From Ilumatobacter fluminis (lineage in GTDB: Bacteria; Actinomycetota; Acidimicrobiia; Acidimicrobiales; Ilumatobacteraceae): DNA of 64,000 nt. Below are positions 26,321-34,863 of the stretch, one piece after another. The stretch lies in the NCBI RefSeq assembly GCF_004364865.1, contig NZ_SOAU01000001.1:1302001-1366000 (forward strand), written 5' to 3'. The notes beneath the pieces are model-generated. The model made no database searches. It worked only from the letters and a program-made list of their open reading frames with translations, and was not told where the DNA came from. Each line of letters opens with the position of its first letter. The first letter of the stretch is position 1. Made by a program: the position numbers and the translations under genes.

Positions 26321-27306
26321 GATGGGGTTCCGGTGATCAGTCTCCGGTAGACCCCCACCGTACGGTCCGCGACCTCGTCCCACGACGACACGAAGGCGGC
26401 GGGCGCTGGGCTTGCCAGGGCGTCGATGATGCCCTGCTCGATCGACCGATGGCGTCGAACCGCGACGAAGCGCGTTCCTGCCCAGGCCGCCTCGATGCTC
26501 GCGAACCCGAATCCCTCGTCGTACGAACCGTCGACGACCAGGGTCGCGGAGCGGTACAGATGGGCGAGCTCGCCCCAGTCGGGCTGGCTGACGAGGACGG
26601 CCGTCTTCTCCTCCTCGATCCGCTCGAGCAGCGCCGGCGTCGCGACTCTGGCTCCGGCCACGACCAGAGGGAGCCCGGTCGTCTCGGCGATCGTCGGCCA
26701 GACATCGAGGAGTTCGGCGATGCCCTTGCGGGGGTTTCCGTCGCCGACCGTGAGGGCGAACCGGTCCGGAAGACGTACCGCCGGACTCGTGGGCGTTGCC
26801 GACGCGAGCACGCCCGGAACCGCTGCACCGGCGTCGACGACCGGCGTCTCGGCCGGCACGTACTCCGTCGCGAGGCTCGCCATCCGTGCGTCGAGCGTGA
26901 CGACGGCGTCGGCGTGCCGGAGCGAACGTCGGAACAGCGGCGGGAGAACGACTCGTTTGAGTCGGTCGTAGTCGTCGGGACGCGTCAACGCGAAGTCGTC
27001 GTGGAACGTGAGAACGGTCGGGACACGCAGGCCGAACGGTACGAGCTGCCGGGTCGCATGGACGACGTCGACGTTTGCGTCGTGCAGCCGCCGCGCCGCC
27101 ACGGCGACGCCGAGCTGTTCGACGCTGCGACGAGCCGGGACAGCGATGACCTCGCTCGGCTGCACCGAGAGTTCGGCGATCGCGTCGTCGGAGCCGAGGG
27201 CGACGACGTCGACGTCGCGCCGTCGGTCGAGTGCGGCGACGAGCTCGCGCGCGTACGTCGCTGTACCTCCGTAGCCGGTGGGTCCGACGGTGACGGCGAC
27301 GCGCAC
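26317..27306 (-). CDS. GT4-family glycosyltransferase
   Basis: 329 residues from GTG 27306. It opens VAVTVGPTGYGGTATYARELV (the glycine-rich GT-B entry) and includes TVLTFHDDFALTRP, FALTVGDGNPRKGIAELLDV and the catalytic YDEGFGFASIEAAWAG. Divergent from the GT2 at 27350, with back-to-back -10 elements, and upstream partner of the nuclease gene. Confidence 0.84.
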   Translation of the reverse strand: MRVAVTVGPTGYGGTATYARELVAALDRRRDVDVVALGSDDAIAELSVQPSEVIAVPARRSVEQLGVAVAARRLHDANVDVVHATRQLVPFGLRVPTVLTFHDDFALTRPDDYDRLKRVVLPPLFRRSLRHADAVVTLDARMASLATEYVPAETPVVDAGAAVPGVLASATPTSPAVRLPDRFALTVGDGNPRKGIAELLDVWPTIAETTGLPLVVAGARVATPALLERIEEEKTAVLVSQPDWGELAHLYRSATLVVDGSYDEGFGFASIEAAWAGTRFVAVRRHRSIEQGIIDALASPAPAAFVSSWDEVADRTVGVYRRLITGTPS

Positions 27307-27313
27307 CGGATCG

Positions 27314-27319
27314 AATCTA
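27314..27319 (-). promoter_or_regulatory. Candidate -10 (TAGATT) of the GT4/nuclease operon
   Basis: Seven nt separate it from GTG 27306. The -10 of the divergent gene is only 18 bp away, so the two promoters probably interfere or are co-regulated. Confidence 0.5.
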
Positions 27320-27337
27320 GCGATGTGCCCCGGACAC

Positions 27338-27343
27338 TACGCT
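27338..27343 (+). promoter_or_regulatory. Candidate -10 (TACGCT) of the divergent GT2 gene
   Basis: Six nt separate it from GTG 27350. Confidence 0.5.
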
Positions 27344-27349
27344 CGGCGC

Positions 27350-28234
27350 GTGACTGCGGAACTCACGGTCGTCATCCCGACGTATCAGCGGCCCGACCTC
27401 TGCCGGCGGTCGATCGCGTCGGTGCGACGCGTCGCCGAGGTGATCGACGTCGACATCGACCTGATCGTGGTCGAACAGGGCGCCGAACCGAGCTATTCCA
27501 TCCCGCTCGACTTCTCGGGTCGCTGGTTGTACTCGCACCGGTCGGGCGTGTCGTACGCCCGAAACCTGGGCCTGGCCCATGCCGAGACGCCCTACGTCAT
27601 CTTCGTCGACGACGACGCCGAACTCCTCCCGGGGGTCTCCGAGCTCCTCGACGCCGCACGTCAGCCGGGGGTCGACGTGGTCTGTGGGCGGATGATCTCG
27701 AGCGGGGGCACGACGATCCGGGGAACGGACCGGCCGCGCCGTATCAGGCCGTGGAACGCGTTCCGTCTGTTCGTCGAGCCCGCAGCCGTGTGGCGCACCG
27801 ACTCGATGAACGTCGTCGACGGCTTCGACGAGCGGCTCGGTCCGGCCAACCGGCTCGGCGCCGAGGAAGGCGCTGGGCTCCTGGCCAGACTGTCGCGTAC
27901 GCCGGGCGGGCGTCAGGCGTTCGTCCCGGCCGATGTCGTGGTCCACCCGGAGTTGGGGTCGACCCCGGACGACAAGGCACGGCGGTACGGCGCCGGCACG
28001 TCCGGGTTGATGGTGCTCGCTCCGGGGACGTGGTCGACGATCTATGCGATGAGCAGTGTGACTCGGCGGGTCGGGGGAGTGATCCGGAGTCGGCTTCGCG
28101 GCGATCGCGCCGGTGTGGCGCACCGGCGGGCCTGGCTCCGCGGATTCGCATCCGGGGTTCGCACCGCCCGGTCGCTCCGGGCATCACCGCGCAACACCCC
28201 GGCGGCCGACGTGCTCGTTCGTGTGGAGTCCTGA
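27350..28234 (+). CDS. GT2-family glycosyltransferase
   Basis: 294 residues. TVVIPTYQRPDLCRRSIASV, VVEQG in place of the usual DDGS, SYARNLGLAHAETPYVIF, DDD in FVDDDAELLPG, and a C-terminal acidic motif around GAEEGAGLLARL. The Arg-rich C-terminus may lie on the membrane surface. Last gene of the glycan region. Confidence 0.82.
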   Translation: MTAELTVVIPTYQRPDLCRRSIASVRRVAEVIDVDIDLIVVEQGAEPSYSIPLDFSGRWLYSHRSGVSYARNLGLAHAETPYVIFVDDDAELLPGVSELLDAARQPGVDVVCGRMISSGGTTIRGTDRPRRIRPWNAFRLFVEPAAVWRTDSMNVVDGFDERLGPANRLGAEEGAGLLARLSRTPGGRQAFVPADVVVHPELGSTPDDKARRYGAGTSGLMVLAPGTWSTIYAMSSVTRRVGGVIRSRLRGDRAGVAHRRAWLRGFASGVRTARSLRASPRNTPAADVLVRVES

Positions 28235-28241
28235 GAAACCT

Positions 28242-28263
28242 CGTCACACCCCTTCGGCATGAT
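28242..28263 (+). promoter_or_regulatory. Candidate DNA-damage type promoter, site 1
   Basis: CGTCA, 11 nt, CATGAT, then 7 nt to ATG 28271. It matches site 2 (46186-46207) at 18 of 23 positions from GTCACACCCC through CATGATGG. The spacing equals that of the actinobacterial RecA-independent damage promoter (TTGTCR...TANNNT, activated by PafBC); the -10 here starts with C rather than T. Confidence 0.45.
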
Positions 28264-28270
28264 GGGAACC

Positions 28271-28615
28271 ATGCCGTCCGCCCCCCGACCCGCCGGTCCC
28301 ACGTCCGCCGACTTCGCGTCTGCCGCGCGCCTCCTGTCGGCCGAGGCCCGCCGGATGGGCTTGGTCGGGCCGAGTTTCCGGTGCCCACCGCGTCTGGTGG
28401 GGGTCGATCGCACCATTCGACGGCGGGGCGAGGGCGCGATCGTGTCGGTGCGGCTCAAGGGGCGGCCGTGGCCTGCCGTCGTCGCCGACATGATCGAAGG
28501 TGTCGTGGTCGCGAACCGGCTCGATCCGCCCCGCTCCGACCGCCTTCGCTCCGAGTTGTGGGAGCGAGCCGAGTCGGCGACCGGGTTGTCCGAGCCCGAG
28601 CGCCGCGTGGCCTGA
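28271..28615 (+). CDS. Conserved-looking hypothetical protein
   Basis: 114 residues from ATG 28271, chosen because the candidate -10 lies 7 nt upstream. A Pro/Ala-rich start is followed by a helix (TSADFASAARLLSAEARRMGL), then GPSFRCPPRLVGVDRTIRRR and VVADMIEGVVVANRL. No domain recognised; no signal peptide. The shared upstream element with comF hints at a DNA-damage-linked role, which is inference only. Confidence 0.6.
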   Translation: MPSAPRPAGPTSADFASAARLLSAEARRMGLVGPSFRCPPRLVGVDRTIRRRGEGAIVSVRLKGRPWPAVVADMIEGVVVANRLDPPRSDRLRSELWERAESATGLSEPERRVA

Positions 28616-28704
28616 CCCAGATTCTGGTGATCCGGGCTCAAGTCACCCGGCCGAGCGACCGATGCACCACTCGCAGGCTTTCGAGACGGAAGGACCCGCT
28701 TGCA

Positions 28705-29166
28705 ATGCGATTGAGTGCAGAACCGAACTCGGCGATGATGGGAGCCGCGAGCCTGTCCACGGGCTACGGCACCGCCGCGTCGTCGGGCGCCCCGGTCGAG
28801 ATCTCCGCTCGATCCGTTGCCGGCCTCCGATCGATGCGTCACGAGCTCGAGCGGACGATGACGTCGGCGAGATGGCTCCGGAGCGAGATCGCCGATGCCC
28901 AGTTGGTGCTGGCCGAGCTGGCGACCAACGCGTTCACACACGACGGTGCTCCCGAGTTCTCGGCAGTCGTCACGTGCTCCAATCGGCAGCTCGAGATCAC
29001 GACGTTCCATCGCGGACGCGTGCTCCCGCCGTCGCCGCCGGTGCCGCCGGCCGACGACGGCACCCCGGGCGGTCGAGGGCTGATCATCGTCGATCAGATC
29101 GTCAGCGAGCGGCTCGTCTCGAATCGAGCCGGCACCACCTCGACCTACGTGCGGCTTACCCGCTGA
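28705..29166 (+). CDS. RsbW-like anti-sigma/ATP-binding protein
   Basis: 153 residues from ATG 28705, with GGAAGGA upstream. HATPase_c features of the serine/threonine anti-sigma kinase family: the N-box DAQLVLAELATNAFTHDGAPE and the G-box TPGGRGLIIVDQIVSERL. A low-complexity N-terminus of about 30 residues precedes the domain. Probably binds a sigma factor or STAS partner; its cognate is not identifiable. Paralogue at 34212-34682. Confidence 0.8.
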   Translation: MRLSAEPNSAMMGAASLSTGYGTAASSGAPVEISARSVAGLRSMRHELERTMTSARWLRSEIADAQLVLAELATNAFTHDGAPEFSAVVTCSNRQLEITTFHRGRVLPPSPPVPPADDGTPGGRGLIIVDQIVSERLVSNRAGTTSTYVRLTR

Positions 29167-29351
29167 CCGGTTCGGGTCATGGACGTCGCCACACAGCGAG
29201 ACGCTGTGATGGTGGCCACCACGGCTCGTAACACTGTCATCAAGGGATCCGCAAGGTCCGCAGATTCCGGTTTCGGACCGGAGCATGGTGGGAAAAAGCG
29301 ACGCCACAACGCCTTCGCGACACCAGGGAACACAGGCGGAAAGAAGCAGCC

Positions 29352-30137
29352 ATGAACACGACCACCCCCCAGCCCGACCACGGCGACGCGCCGAGCGCCG
29401 TCGTGGCGCTCGACAGCGACTCGCCGATCGTCGAGGGACGCACGCCGCTCTCGGAAGCCGAGATCGACCGTCTGCGAAACGAGTTGTACCGGCTCGTCAG
29501 CGATACCCGCCCGACCGTCGCGGTCGAGCCGATCGTCCACATCCAGTCGCGCACCCGCGTCGGCGGGGAGGCGCTCGCCCGCTTTCCCGGCTCGGCGTCG
29601 ACGCAGGAGTGGTTCAACACCGCTGATGCGCTCGGGTTGAAGACCGAACTCGAGATGCGCATCATCGAAGAGGTCGTCCGCAATACAACCGTCGGTCGCG
29701 GCTTCATCAGCGTCAACGTCTCACCCGAGACGCTGCTCGACCCGCGCTGTCTGCCGCTGCTCTCGAGCGCCGACGGCGCCGAACTCGTCGTCGAGATGAC
29801 CGACCACGAGTCGGTGCCGAGCCTGTCGTTGCTGCGGCCCCATCTCGATGCCATTCGCGATGCCGGTGTGCGGGTTGCCGTGCACGTCTCGTCGTTCGGC
29901 ACGGAGATCACCCGACTCCTGATGCTCGCGAACCCTGACGTGGTCAAGCTCGATCCGCCGCTCAGCGCTGCGATCGTCGCCGGCGGCCACCAGACGGCGG
30001 CTGCTCGCAACTTCTTCTCCTACTGCCGTCGCCACGGTGTGTTCATCGTCGCCGTCGGGGTCGGCGACGGCGACCTCGCGAAGCTCCACGACGCCGGCGC
30101 CGACGCCGTGCAGGGACGCTCGCTCAGCATCGGCTGA
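29352..30137 (+). CDS. Degenerate EAL-domain protein
   Basis: 261 residues; ATG 29352 preceded by GGAAAGAAG. The EAL scaffold is clear (VAVEPIVHIQ, GGEALARFPG, FISVNVSPETLLDP, VVEMTDHE, VVKLDPPL, VQGRSLSIG). The metal-binding DDFGTG is replaced by VSSFGTEI and the AEGVE loop by AVGVGDGD. It therefore probably binds c-di-GMP or a partner without hydrolysing it. It lies among stress-signalling genes. Confidence 0.82.
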   Translation: MNTTTPQPDHGDAPSAVVALDSDSPIVEGRTPLSEAEIDRLRNELYRLVSDTRPTVAVEPIVHIQSRTRVGGEALARFPGSASTQEWFNTADALGLKTELEMRIIEEVVRNTTVGRGFISVNVSPETLLDPRCLPLLSSADGAELVVEMTDHESVPSLSLLRPHLDAIRDAGVRVAVHVSSFGTEITRLLMLANPDVVKLDPPLSAAIVAGGHQTAAARNFFSYCRRHGVFIVAVGVGDGDLAKLHDAGADAVQGRSLSIG

Positions 30138-30375
30138 GACGGCCGTCACGCGATTGCACTGGCCACCTCATGCATCTGCATGATGCCAGCTCAGCGTTGG
30201 TGCAAGGTTCGGTCAAGACCGGCTCGAAATGGGTTTGAAACGGTCAAGAGACGTCGCTGCGGGCCGATGAAAAAGCATCGCCACCTCGACCACGCCCATC
30301 GACGCGGCTGAGAGCCTGACCGAGAGTCGGCTCGGCAGTACCGACGTCGCGACACTGCGCACCGACGCCCTCGTC

Positions 30376-31971
30376 GTGTGCGGTGTCCTCATCGGGTACT
30401 ACGTCGGCGCCGTCGCTGCCTACGAGATGCTCGAGTTGTCGAGCCTCGGTGCGGCATTCTTCCCGCCCGCCGGCGTTGCGCTCGCCGCCTTGATCGCGAG
30501 CCCGACCCGACGGTGGGCCCCCATCTTGATCGCCGTCGCGATCGCCGAGACGTTCGTCAACATCCAGCACGGCGTCGCCATCGGACTACCGCTCGCCGGA
30601 TTCGCGCTCGCCAATGTGCTCGGCCCCCTCGTCGGCGCCTTCGCAGTGACGCGACACTCCCATCGCATCGACCTGGCGCGCGTGAGCGACCTGATGTGGT
30701 TCATCGGTGGCGGTGTGCTGCTCGGACCACTCGTGAGCGGGCTGGTCGGGGGCACCACGGTGTGGATGACCACCCCCCGACCGTTCGTCGATACCGCCGC
30801 CGCATGGTGGCTCGGTGATGCGCTCGGGGCCATGATCGTCGGCGCACTCATCATCTCGATGTTCGCAACCGACCTGCCGCGCTTCTCGCTCCCGGAGACG
30901 GTGCTGACGGTTGCCTTCACGGGTGGCGTCGCATTCGTCATCCACTGGTGGACGACCCAGCCGGCCGGCTTCATCGCCATCATCCCTCTCATGTTCCTCT
31001 CGGCTCGCAATGGCACCCGAGCTGCAGCGATCGGTTCGATGCTGATCACAGCCGTGGTCGTCGCCTCATGGGTGGGTGGACACGGATCCGTCTCGGGTTT
31101 CTCCGCCGAAGGCGGCGTCCTGCTGACCAAGCTGCAACTGCTGACGATGGCCGCCGCAGCGCTCCTCGTCGCCGCCGAAGCGGCCGAACTCGAGGCCGCG
31201 TCCCGGCTGGCCGGCGTCCAGTACGAGACGGTGCAGCTGCTGCGCCGGGCGCTTGCACCTGACACCGAGATGCACGGCCGGTTCGCCGACGCCGAGGGCG
31301 TGTCCCGGTCGGCCGATCAGCGGCTCGAGGTCGGCGGCGACTGGTACGACATCATCGAGACCGACGACGACCGTGTCGGCATCGTCATCGGCGACGTCGT
31401 CGGCCACGGTGAGGAAGCCCTGATCCAGATGGGGCAGCTGCGCTTCGCCGCTCAGGCGTTCGTCATGATGAGCCGCGACAGCGGTCAGGTGCTCGAATGG
31501 CTCGCGTACTACGCCGACACGTGCACGGGCGGCACCTATGCCACGTGTCTGGTCGCCTACTACGACCCCGCCACCGGTCAGCTGAACTACGCCTCCGCCG
31601 GCCACCCGCCGGGCCTCGTCGGTTCGGGGGACGGGTCGTGGCGCTGGCTCAGCGGGGCGCGATCGACCCCGATCGGCGTTCCGTCGAACAAGCAGCGAGT
31701 GTCGGAGACGATCGAGGTCGACGGCGATGCCTCGCTCGTCGTCTACACCGACGGCGTCGTCGAGCGTGCCGGTGAGATCATCGACACCGGCCTCGCCCGG
31801 ATGTTCGACGCCGTGTCCGGACCCGAGCACAACTCGGTGACCCAGCTCGTCGACCGTCTGGTGACCGCCGGCTCCGACGACGCGTCGTTCGTCCGGGTCG
31901 AACTGCGGCGCGGCCAACCGGTCGTCGCCGTGCCCTCCGACGGCAGCGCCCCCTTCCCACCCCCGGCCTGA
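30376..31971 (+). CDS. MASE1 membrane sensor with SpoIIE/PP2C phosphatase
   Basis: 531 residues from GTG 30376, but the frame is open from 30271 and the true N-terminus is probably longer, as the first membrane helix would otherwise be cut. About eight membrane segments fill residues 1-270 (MASE1 pattern: GAAFFPPAGVALAALI, NVLGPLVGAF). The PP2C domain has LEVGGDWYDII, IGDVVGHGEEA, YASAGHPPGLV and VVYTDGVVERAG. It should dephosphorylate a STAS antagonist such as the 33695 product. See the findings for a possible frameshift in an A5 run at its 5' end. Confidence 0.82.
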   Translation: MCGVLIGYYVGAVAAYEMLELSSLGAAFFPPAGVALAALIASPTRRWAPILIAVAIAETFVNIQHGVAIGLPLAGFALANVLGPLVGAFAVTRHSHRIDLARVSDLMWFIGGGVLLGPLVSGLVGGTTVWMTTPRPFVDTAAAWWLGDALGAMIVGALIISMFATDLPRFSLPETVLTVAFTGGVAFVIHWWTTQPAGFIAIIPLMFLSARNGTRAAAIGSMLITAVVVASWVGGHGSVSGFSAEGGVLLTKLQLLTMAAAALLVAAEAAELEAASRLAGVQYETVQLLRRALAPDTEMHGRFADAEGVSRSADQRLEVGGDWYDIIETDDDRVGIVIGDVVGHGEEALIQMGQLRFAAQAFVMMSRDSGQVLEWLAYYADTCTGGTYATCLVAYYDPATGQLNYASAGHPPGLVGSGDGSWRWLSGARSTPIGVPSNKQRVSETIEVDGDASLVVYTDGVVERAGEIIDTGLARMFDAVSGPEHNSVTQLVDRLVTAGSDDASFVRVELRRGQPVVAVPSDGSAPFPPPA

Positions 31972-32085
31972 CTTCATCCGAGTCGGTGTCGGAGGGAACG
32001 GAGACGGAGTCGACGTTTCCGGAGATCCCCTGACCCGGGTATCGCCACCGATCTCGGACCCTCCCTTGATGACCTCTTGACGACA

Positions 32086-32124
32086 AAACCCCAGGTCAGG
32101 GGTTTGATTCGCCCGATTTTCGGG
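32086..32124. repeat. Two small adjacent inverted repeats before the glycosidase gene
   Basis: AAACCCC / GGGGTTT (32086-32092 and 32099-32105, 6-nt loop) and CCCGA / TCGGG (32112-32116 and 32120-32124). They end one base before ATG 32126. They may terminate the phosphatase transcript or structure the glycosidase leader. Confidence 0.4.
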
Positions 32125-32125
32125 A

Positions 32126-33673
32126 ATGGCCCGGGACGTGAGCACGTCCCCCCGACGCACACGGCGACCCGCCGAAATCGGCCTGGCGGCCGTCGCCGCC
32201 GTGGCCGTCGTGGGTGTGGCCGTCGGGGCGGTCGCGAGTCGCTCGTCGTCGGCCGGCGATGTCGTCGTAGCCGCCGGGGACAGGTCCCCGAACCTGGTCG
32301 TGCCGGTGACGGGTGCCGAATCGGCGTCGCAGCCGTCCGCCCCTCCCGCACCGACGCCGACCAGCACGCCGGAGACCAGCACATCGACGACCGCGACCAC
32401 GGTGCCGACGCCGTCGGTGTCGACGCGGGTCCTGGCCGGATCTGCTTCGTCGACCGCCGACTCGTGGGAGTTCCTGGTCGCTCGACCTGCCACCGACCGC
32501 GATGGCGTCGACCACCGCATCGAGATCGACACCGCCGCGACGAGGCAGACCTGGGAAGGAGTCGGCGCAGCCCTGACCGACTCGTCCGCTGCGCTGCTCA
32601 CTGCGCATCCCGATGCCGTTGTCCGTCTCTTCGCCGAGCCGGCCGACGGGGGAGCGGGCCTCGACCTGGTTCGCCTGCCTCTCTCGGCGACCGACTTCTC
32701 GCTCACGGACTGGACGTGGCAACCGACCGACGACGGCACCGCGATCCCATCTCCGGAAGCAGAAGCGTCGCTCGCCGTGCTCGACTCGATCGAACTCGTT
32801 CGGCCAGGACTCGGGGTTGTCGGTGCCGCATGGACCTCGCCGGCATCGTTCCGAACCCAGCCCGACCAGCGCGGCGGCGTCCTGCGAGACGACTCGGTGG
32901 CCGCCTACGCCGATCTGCTCGCCGACCAGGTCTCGGTGCTGACCGATCGTGGCATCGACCTGCGGGCGGTCAGCGTCGGCAACGAACCCGGCCACGTGGG
33001 CGACTACCCGACGCTCGGCATGACCGACGACCAGATGCTCGCCATCGCCGAACGGATCGCCCCGGCCCTCGACGCCCATGGCGTCGACCTCCTCGCCCTC
33101 GACCACAACTGGTCAGATGCCGAACGGGCCGCCGGTCTGCTCCGACGAGGGGCCTTCGACGGTGCCGCCTTCCACTGCTACGACGGCGATCCGGCGTCGA
33201 TGGCGCTGGTCAACCGACCCATCATCACCGAGTGCACGGCGACGACGGGCGGGTGGCGGACATCGGTCGGGTGGATGGCTCGACAACTCGTCGGCGAGGC
33301 GGTCCGTGCCGGGTCGACGGGCTTGTTGACCTGGAACCTGGCGCTCGACCCGCAACACGGCCCGAAGGCGCCGGGCGGGTGCGAGGAGTGCCGGGGGTTG
33401 CTGACGGTCGATCCGTCCGCCGGCACCGCGCAGGCGACGCCCGAGTACGCGGTGATGCGGCACCTGTCGGCCGCCGCCGATCCTGATGCGGACGTCGTGG
33501 AAACGCCGACGATCGACGGTCTGCCGTTGGCTGCGTTCGCCAACACCGACGGAACCGTCGGCGTGTTCGGTCACAACGACACCGAGGAACCCCTACTGGT
33601 CGAGGTCGTCGTCGACGGTGCGGCGCAGCGGTTCGAGATCGAGCCGTGGTCGGTGTTCTCGCTGAGGGGCTGA
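32126..33673 (+). CDS. GH30-like secreted/anchored glycoside hydrolase
   Basis: 515 residues. An N-terminal membrane anchor or signal (IGLAAVAAVAVVGVAVGAV), then a Ser/Thr/Pro linker to residue ~105. The catalytic domain opens with TWEGVGAALTDSSAALL, typical of GH30 glucosylceramidase-like enzymes. The acid/base Glu is in VSVGNEPGH (Glu ~287) and the nucleophile Glu in IITECTA (~369). A C-terminal beta-sandwich follows (GTVGVFGHNDTEEPLLVEVVV). It would act outside the cell on beta-glycosides, perhaps the organism's own glycan. GTG 32138 is an alternative start. Confidence 0.82.
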   Translation: MARDVSTSPRRTRRPAEIGLAAVAAVAVVGVAVGAVASRSSSAGDVVVAAGDRSPNLVVPVTGAESASQPSAPPAPTPTSTPETSTSTTATTVPTPSVSTRVLAGSASSTADSWEFLVARPATDRDGVDHRIEIDTAATRQTWEGVGAALTDSSAALLTAHPDAVVRLFAEPADGGAGLDLVRLPLSATDFSLTDWTWQPTDDGTAIPSPEAEASLAVLDSIELVRPGLGVVGAAWTSPASFRTQPDQRGGVLRDDSVAAYADLLADQVSVLTDRGIDLRAVSVGNEPGHVGDYPTLGMTDDQMLAIAERIAPALDAHGVDLLALDHNWSDAERAAGLLRRGAFDGAAFHCYDGDPASMALVNRPIITECTATTGGWRTSVGWMARQLVGEAVRAGSTGLLTWNLALDPQHGPKAPGGCEECRGLLTVDPSAGTAQATPEYAVMRHLSAAADPDADVVETPTIDGLPLAAFANTDGTVGVFGHNDTEEPLLVEVVVDGAAQRFEIEPWSVFSLRG

Positions 33674-33694
33674 CGAGTCGGCGACGGGCCGAGT

Positions 33695-34012
33695 TCAGCT
33701 GTGGCGGATGTCGAAGAAGTCGTCGAGCGAGCTCAGTTCGAAGACGCGCTCGACCGGCGACGACGGATCGGCGATCACCATCGACGAGTTGCGGGCAGCG
33801 AACGCCTGGTGGTGCTGCACGAGGACGCGCAGGCCGCTCGAGTCGACGAAATCGGTCTCGGACAGGTCGAGGACGACGTCGCCGTCGATCGCTTCGAGGG
33901 CCTGACCCAGTCGGGGGGCGGTGTGGGCGTCGATCTCACCACGGACGAGGAGTCGGTTGCCGTCGGCCTCCACGGAGAGGTCGTCCACACTCGGGTCTGA
34001 TTGGTGGTCCAT
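33695..34012 (-). CDS. STAS-domain anti-sigma factor antagonist
   Basis: 105 residues; ATG 34012 with GGAGAG upstream. The hallmark phosphorylation loop is FVDSSGLRVLVQ (Ser 58), as in SpoIIAA/RsbV. It is expected to cycle between an RsbW-like kinase and a SpoIIE-type phosphatase, both encoded within 6 kb. Confidence 0.87.
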   Translation of the reverse strand: MDHQSDPSVDDLSVEADGNRLLVRGEIDAHTAPRLGQALEAIDGDVVLDLSETDFVDSSGLRVLVQHHQAFAARNSSMVIADPSSPVERVFELSSLDDFFDIRHS

Positions 34013-34211
34013 CGCTCTCCATCCTGGCAGCGTTTGACACGGAAACTCGGCACTTTACGCAATAAGTGCATTATCGAACACGATGCGTGACCGATTCACT
34101 GGGTCGGTCACTCGATGCTGCCAGTCTCGGTCGACGGCCGTCAACATCTGGATTCGGTCTAGATCGGCTCGCCGGCGTTTGGATCGCGTCGATGCGGGAG
34201 ACGCTCCGCAC

Positions 34212-34682
34212 ATGACCACGTCGGCCACGATCAACGGTGCAGTGAGCTCGTCTTCGTTGAGCCTCCCGATTGGCGACGTCTGGCGTTCGTGCGTCGAACT
34301 CGACGGCGACGAGCGAGCCCCGAAGGCTGCCCGAGCGGCAGTCAATGAGGCGTGCGGACATCGATTCGGCGCATCGACCGTCGTCGACATCCAGCTCGTG
34401 GTCTCGGAATTGGTGACCAACTGCATCGAACACGGGCACGCCGATCTTGTCCGGCTCTGTCTCGCCGGCGTCGGTGAGAAGGTCTCGGTCACGGTGGCAT
34501 CGGCCGCACCGCTCGACGGCGTGCCGCACCCCGATGCCTGGTGTCTGCCGACGGCGACCGCATGTTCGGGTCGCGGCCTGGCCATGGTCGGCAAGATCGG
34601 CTCGGCCGGTCTGCGGTTGACCGACTCCGCCGACGACGCCTGGTCGGCGGTCACCGTGTCGATCGAACCCCGCACTGCCTGA
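34212..34682 (+). CDS. RsbW-like anti-sigma/ATP-binding protein
   Basis: 156 residues from ATG 34212 (weak GGGAG upstream). N-box VVDIQLVVSELVTNCIEHGHAD and G-box CSGRGLAMVGKIGS. It is divergent from the STAS gene across about 200 bp, the natural kinase/antagonist pairing. No sigma factor gene is adjacent. Confidence 0.82.
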   Translation: MTTSATINGAVSSSSLSLPIGDVWRSCVELDGDERAPKAARAAVNEACGHRFGASTVVDIQLVVSELVTNCIEHGHADLVRLCLAGVGEKVSVTVASAAPLDGVPHPDAWCLPTATACSGRGLAMVGKIGSAGLRLTDSADDAWSAVTVSIEPRTA

Positions 34683-34718
34683 CGTCGGGCCACGCACGCC
34701 AGGTACCGTACGTGTCTG

Positions 34719-34804
34719 GCCCGGGTGGTGGAACTGGCAGACACGGGGGGCTTAAACCCCCCTTCCGCTCCGGTGGAGTGCGGGTTCGAGCCCCGCCCCG
34801 GGCA
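34719..34804 (+). tRNA. tRNA-Leu, anticodon UAA
   Basis: 86 nt, class II with a long variable arm. Acceptor stem GCCCGGG / CCCGGGC with discriminator A. The anticodon arm is GGGGG-CTTAAAC-CCCCC, giving anticodon TAA, which reads UUA. T arm GCGGG-TTCGAGC-CCCGC. CCA is not encoded. A TACCGT at 34704-34709 could be its -10. In a genome this GC-rich, UUA is a rare codon, the situation of streptomycete bldA. Confidence 0.95.
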
Positions 34805-34808
34805 CGTG

Positions 34809-34840
34809 TCGACGGACGGCGCCGAAGCGCCGCCCGTCGA
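34809..34840. terminator. Hairpin between tRNA-Leu and the lipoprotein gene
   Basis: Arms of 13 nt (34810-34822 and 34827-34839) with one A-C mismatch and a CGAA tetraloop. GC-rich, 5 nt after the tRNA, and able to act for the convergent gene on the other strand too. No T-run. Confidence 0.65.
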
Positions 34841-34863
34841 AGGAGGAGATCGACGGTCTGCGA

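Noticed and set aside
30267-30311. 14-codon frame rich in His (MKKHRHLDHAHRRG) as an attenuation leader peptide
   Set aside because: No histidine gene follows and no alternative hairpins are evident; a frameshifted start of the phosphatase gene explains it better.
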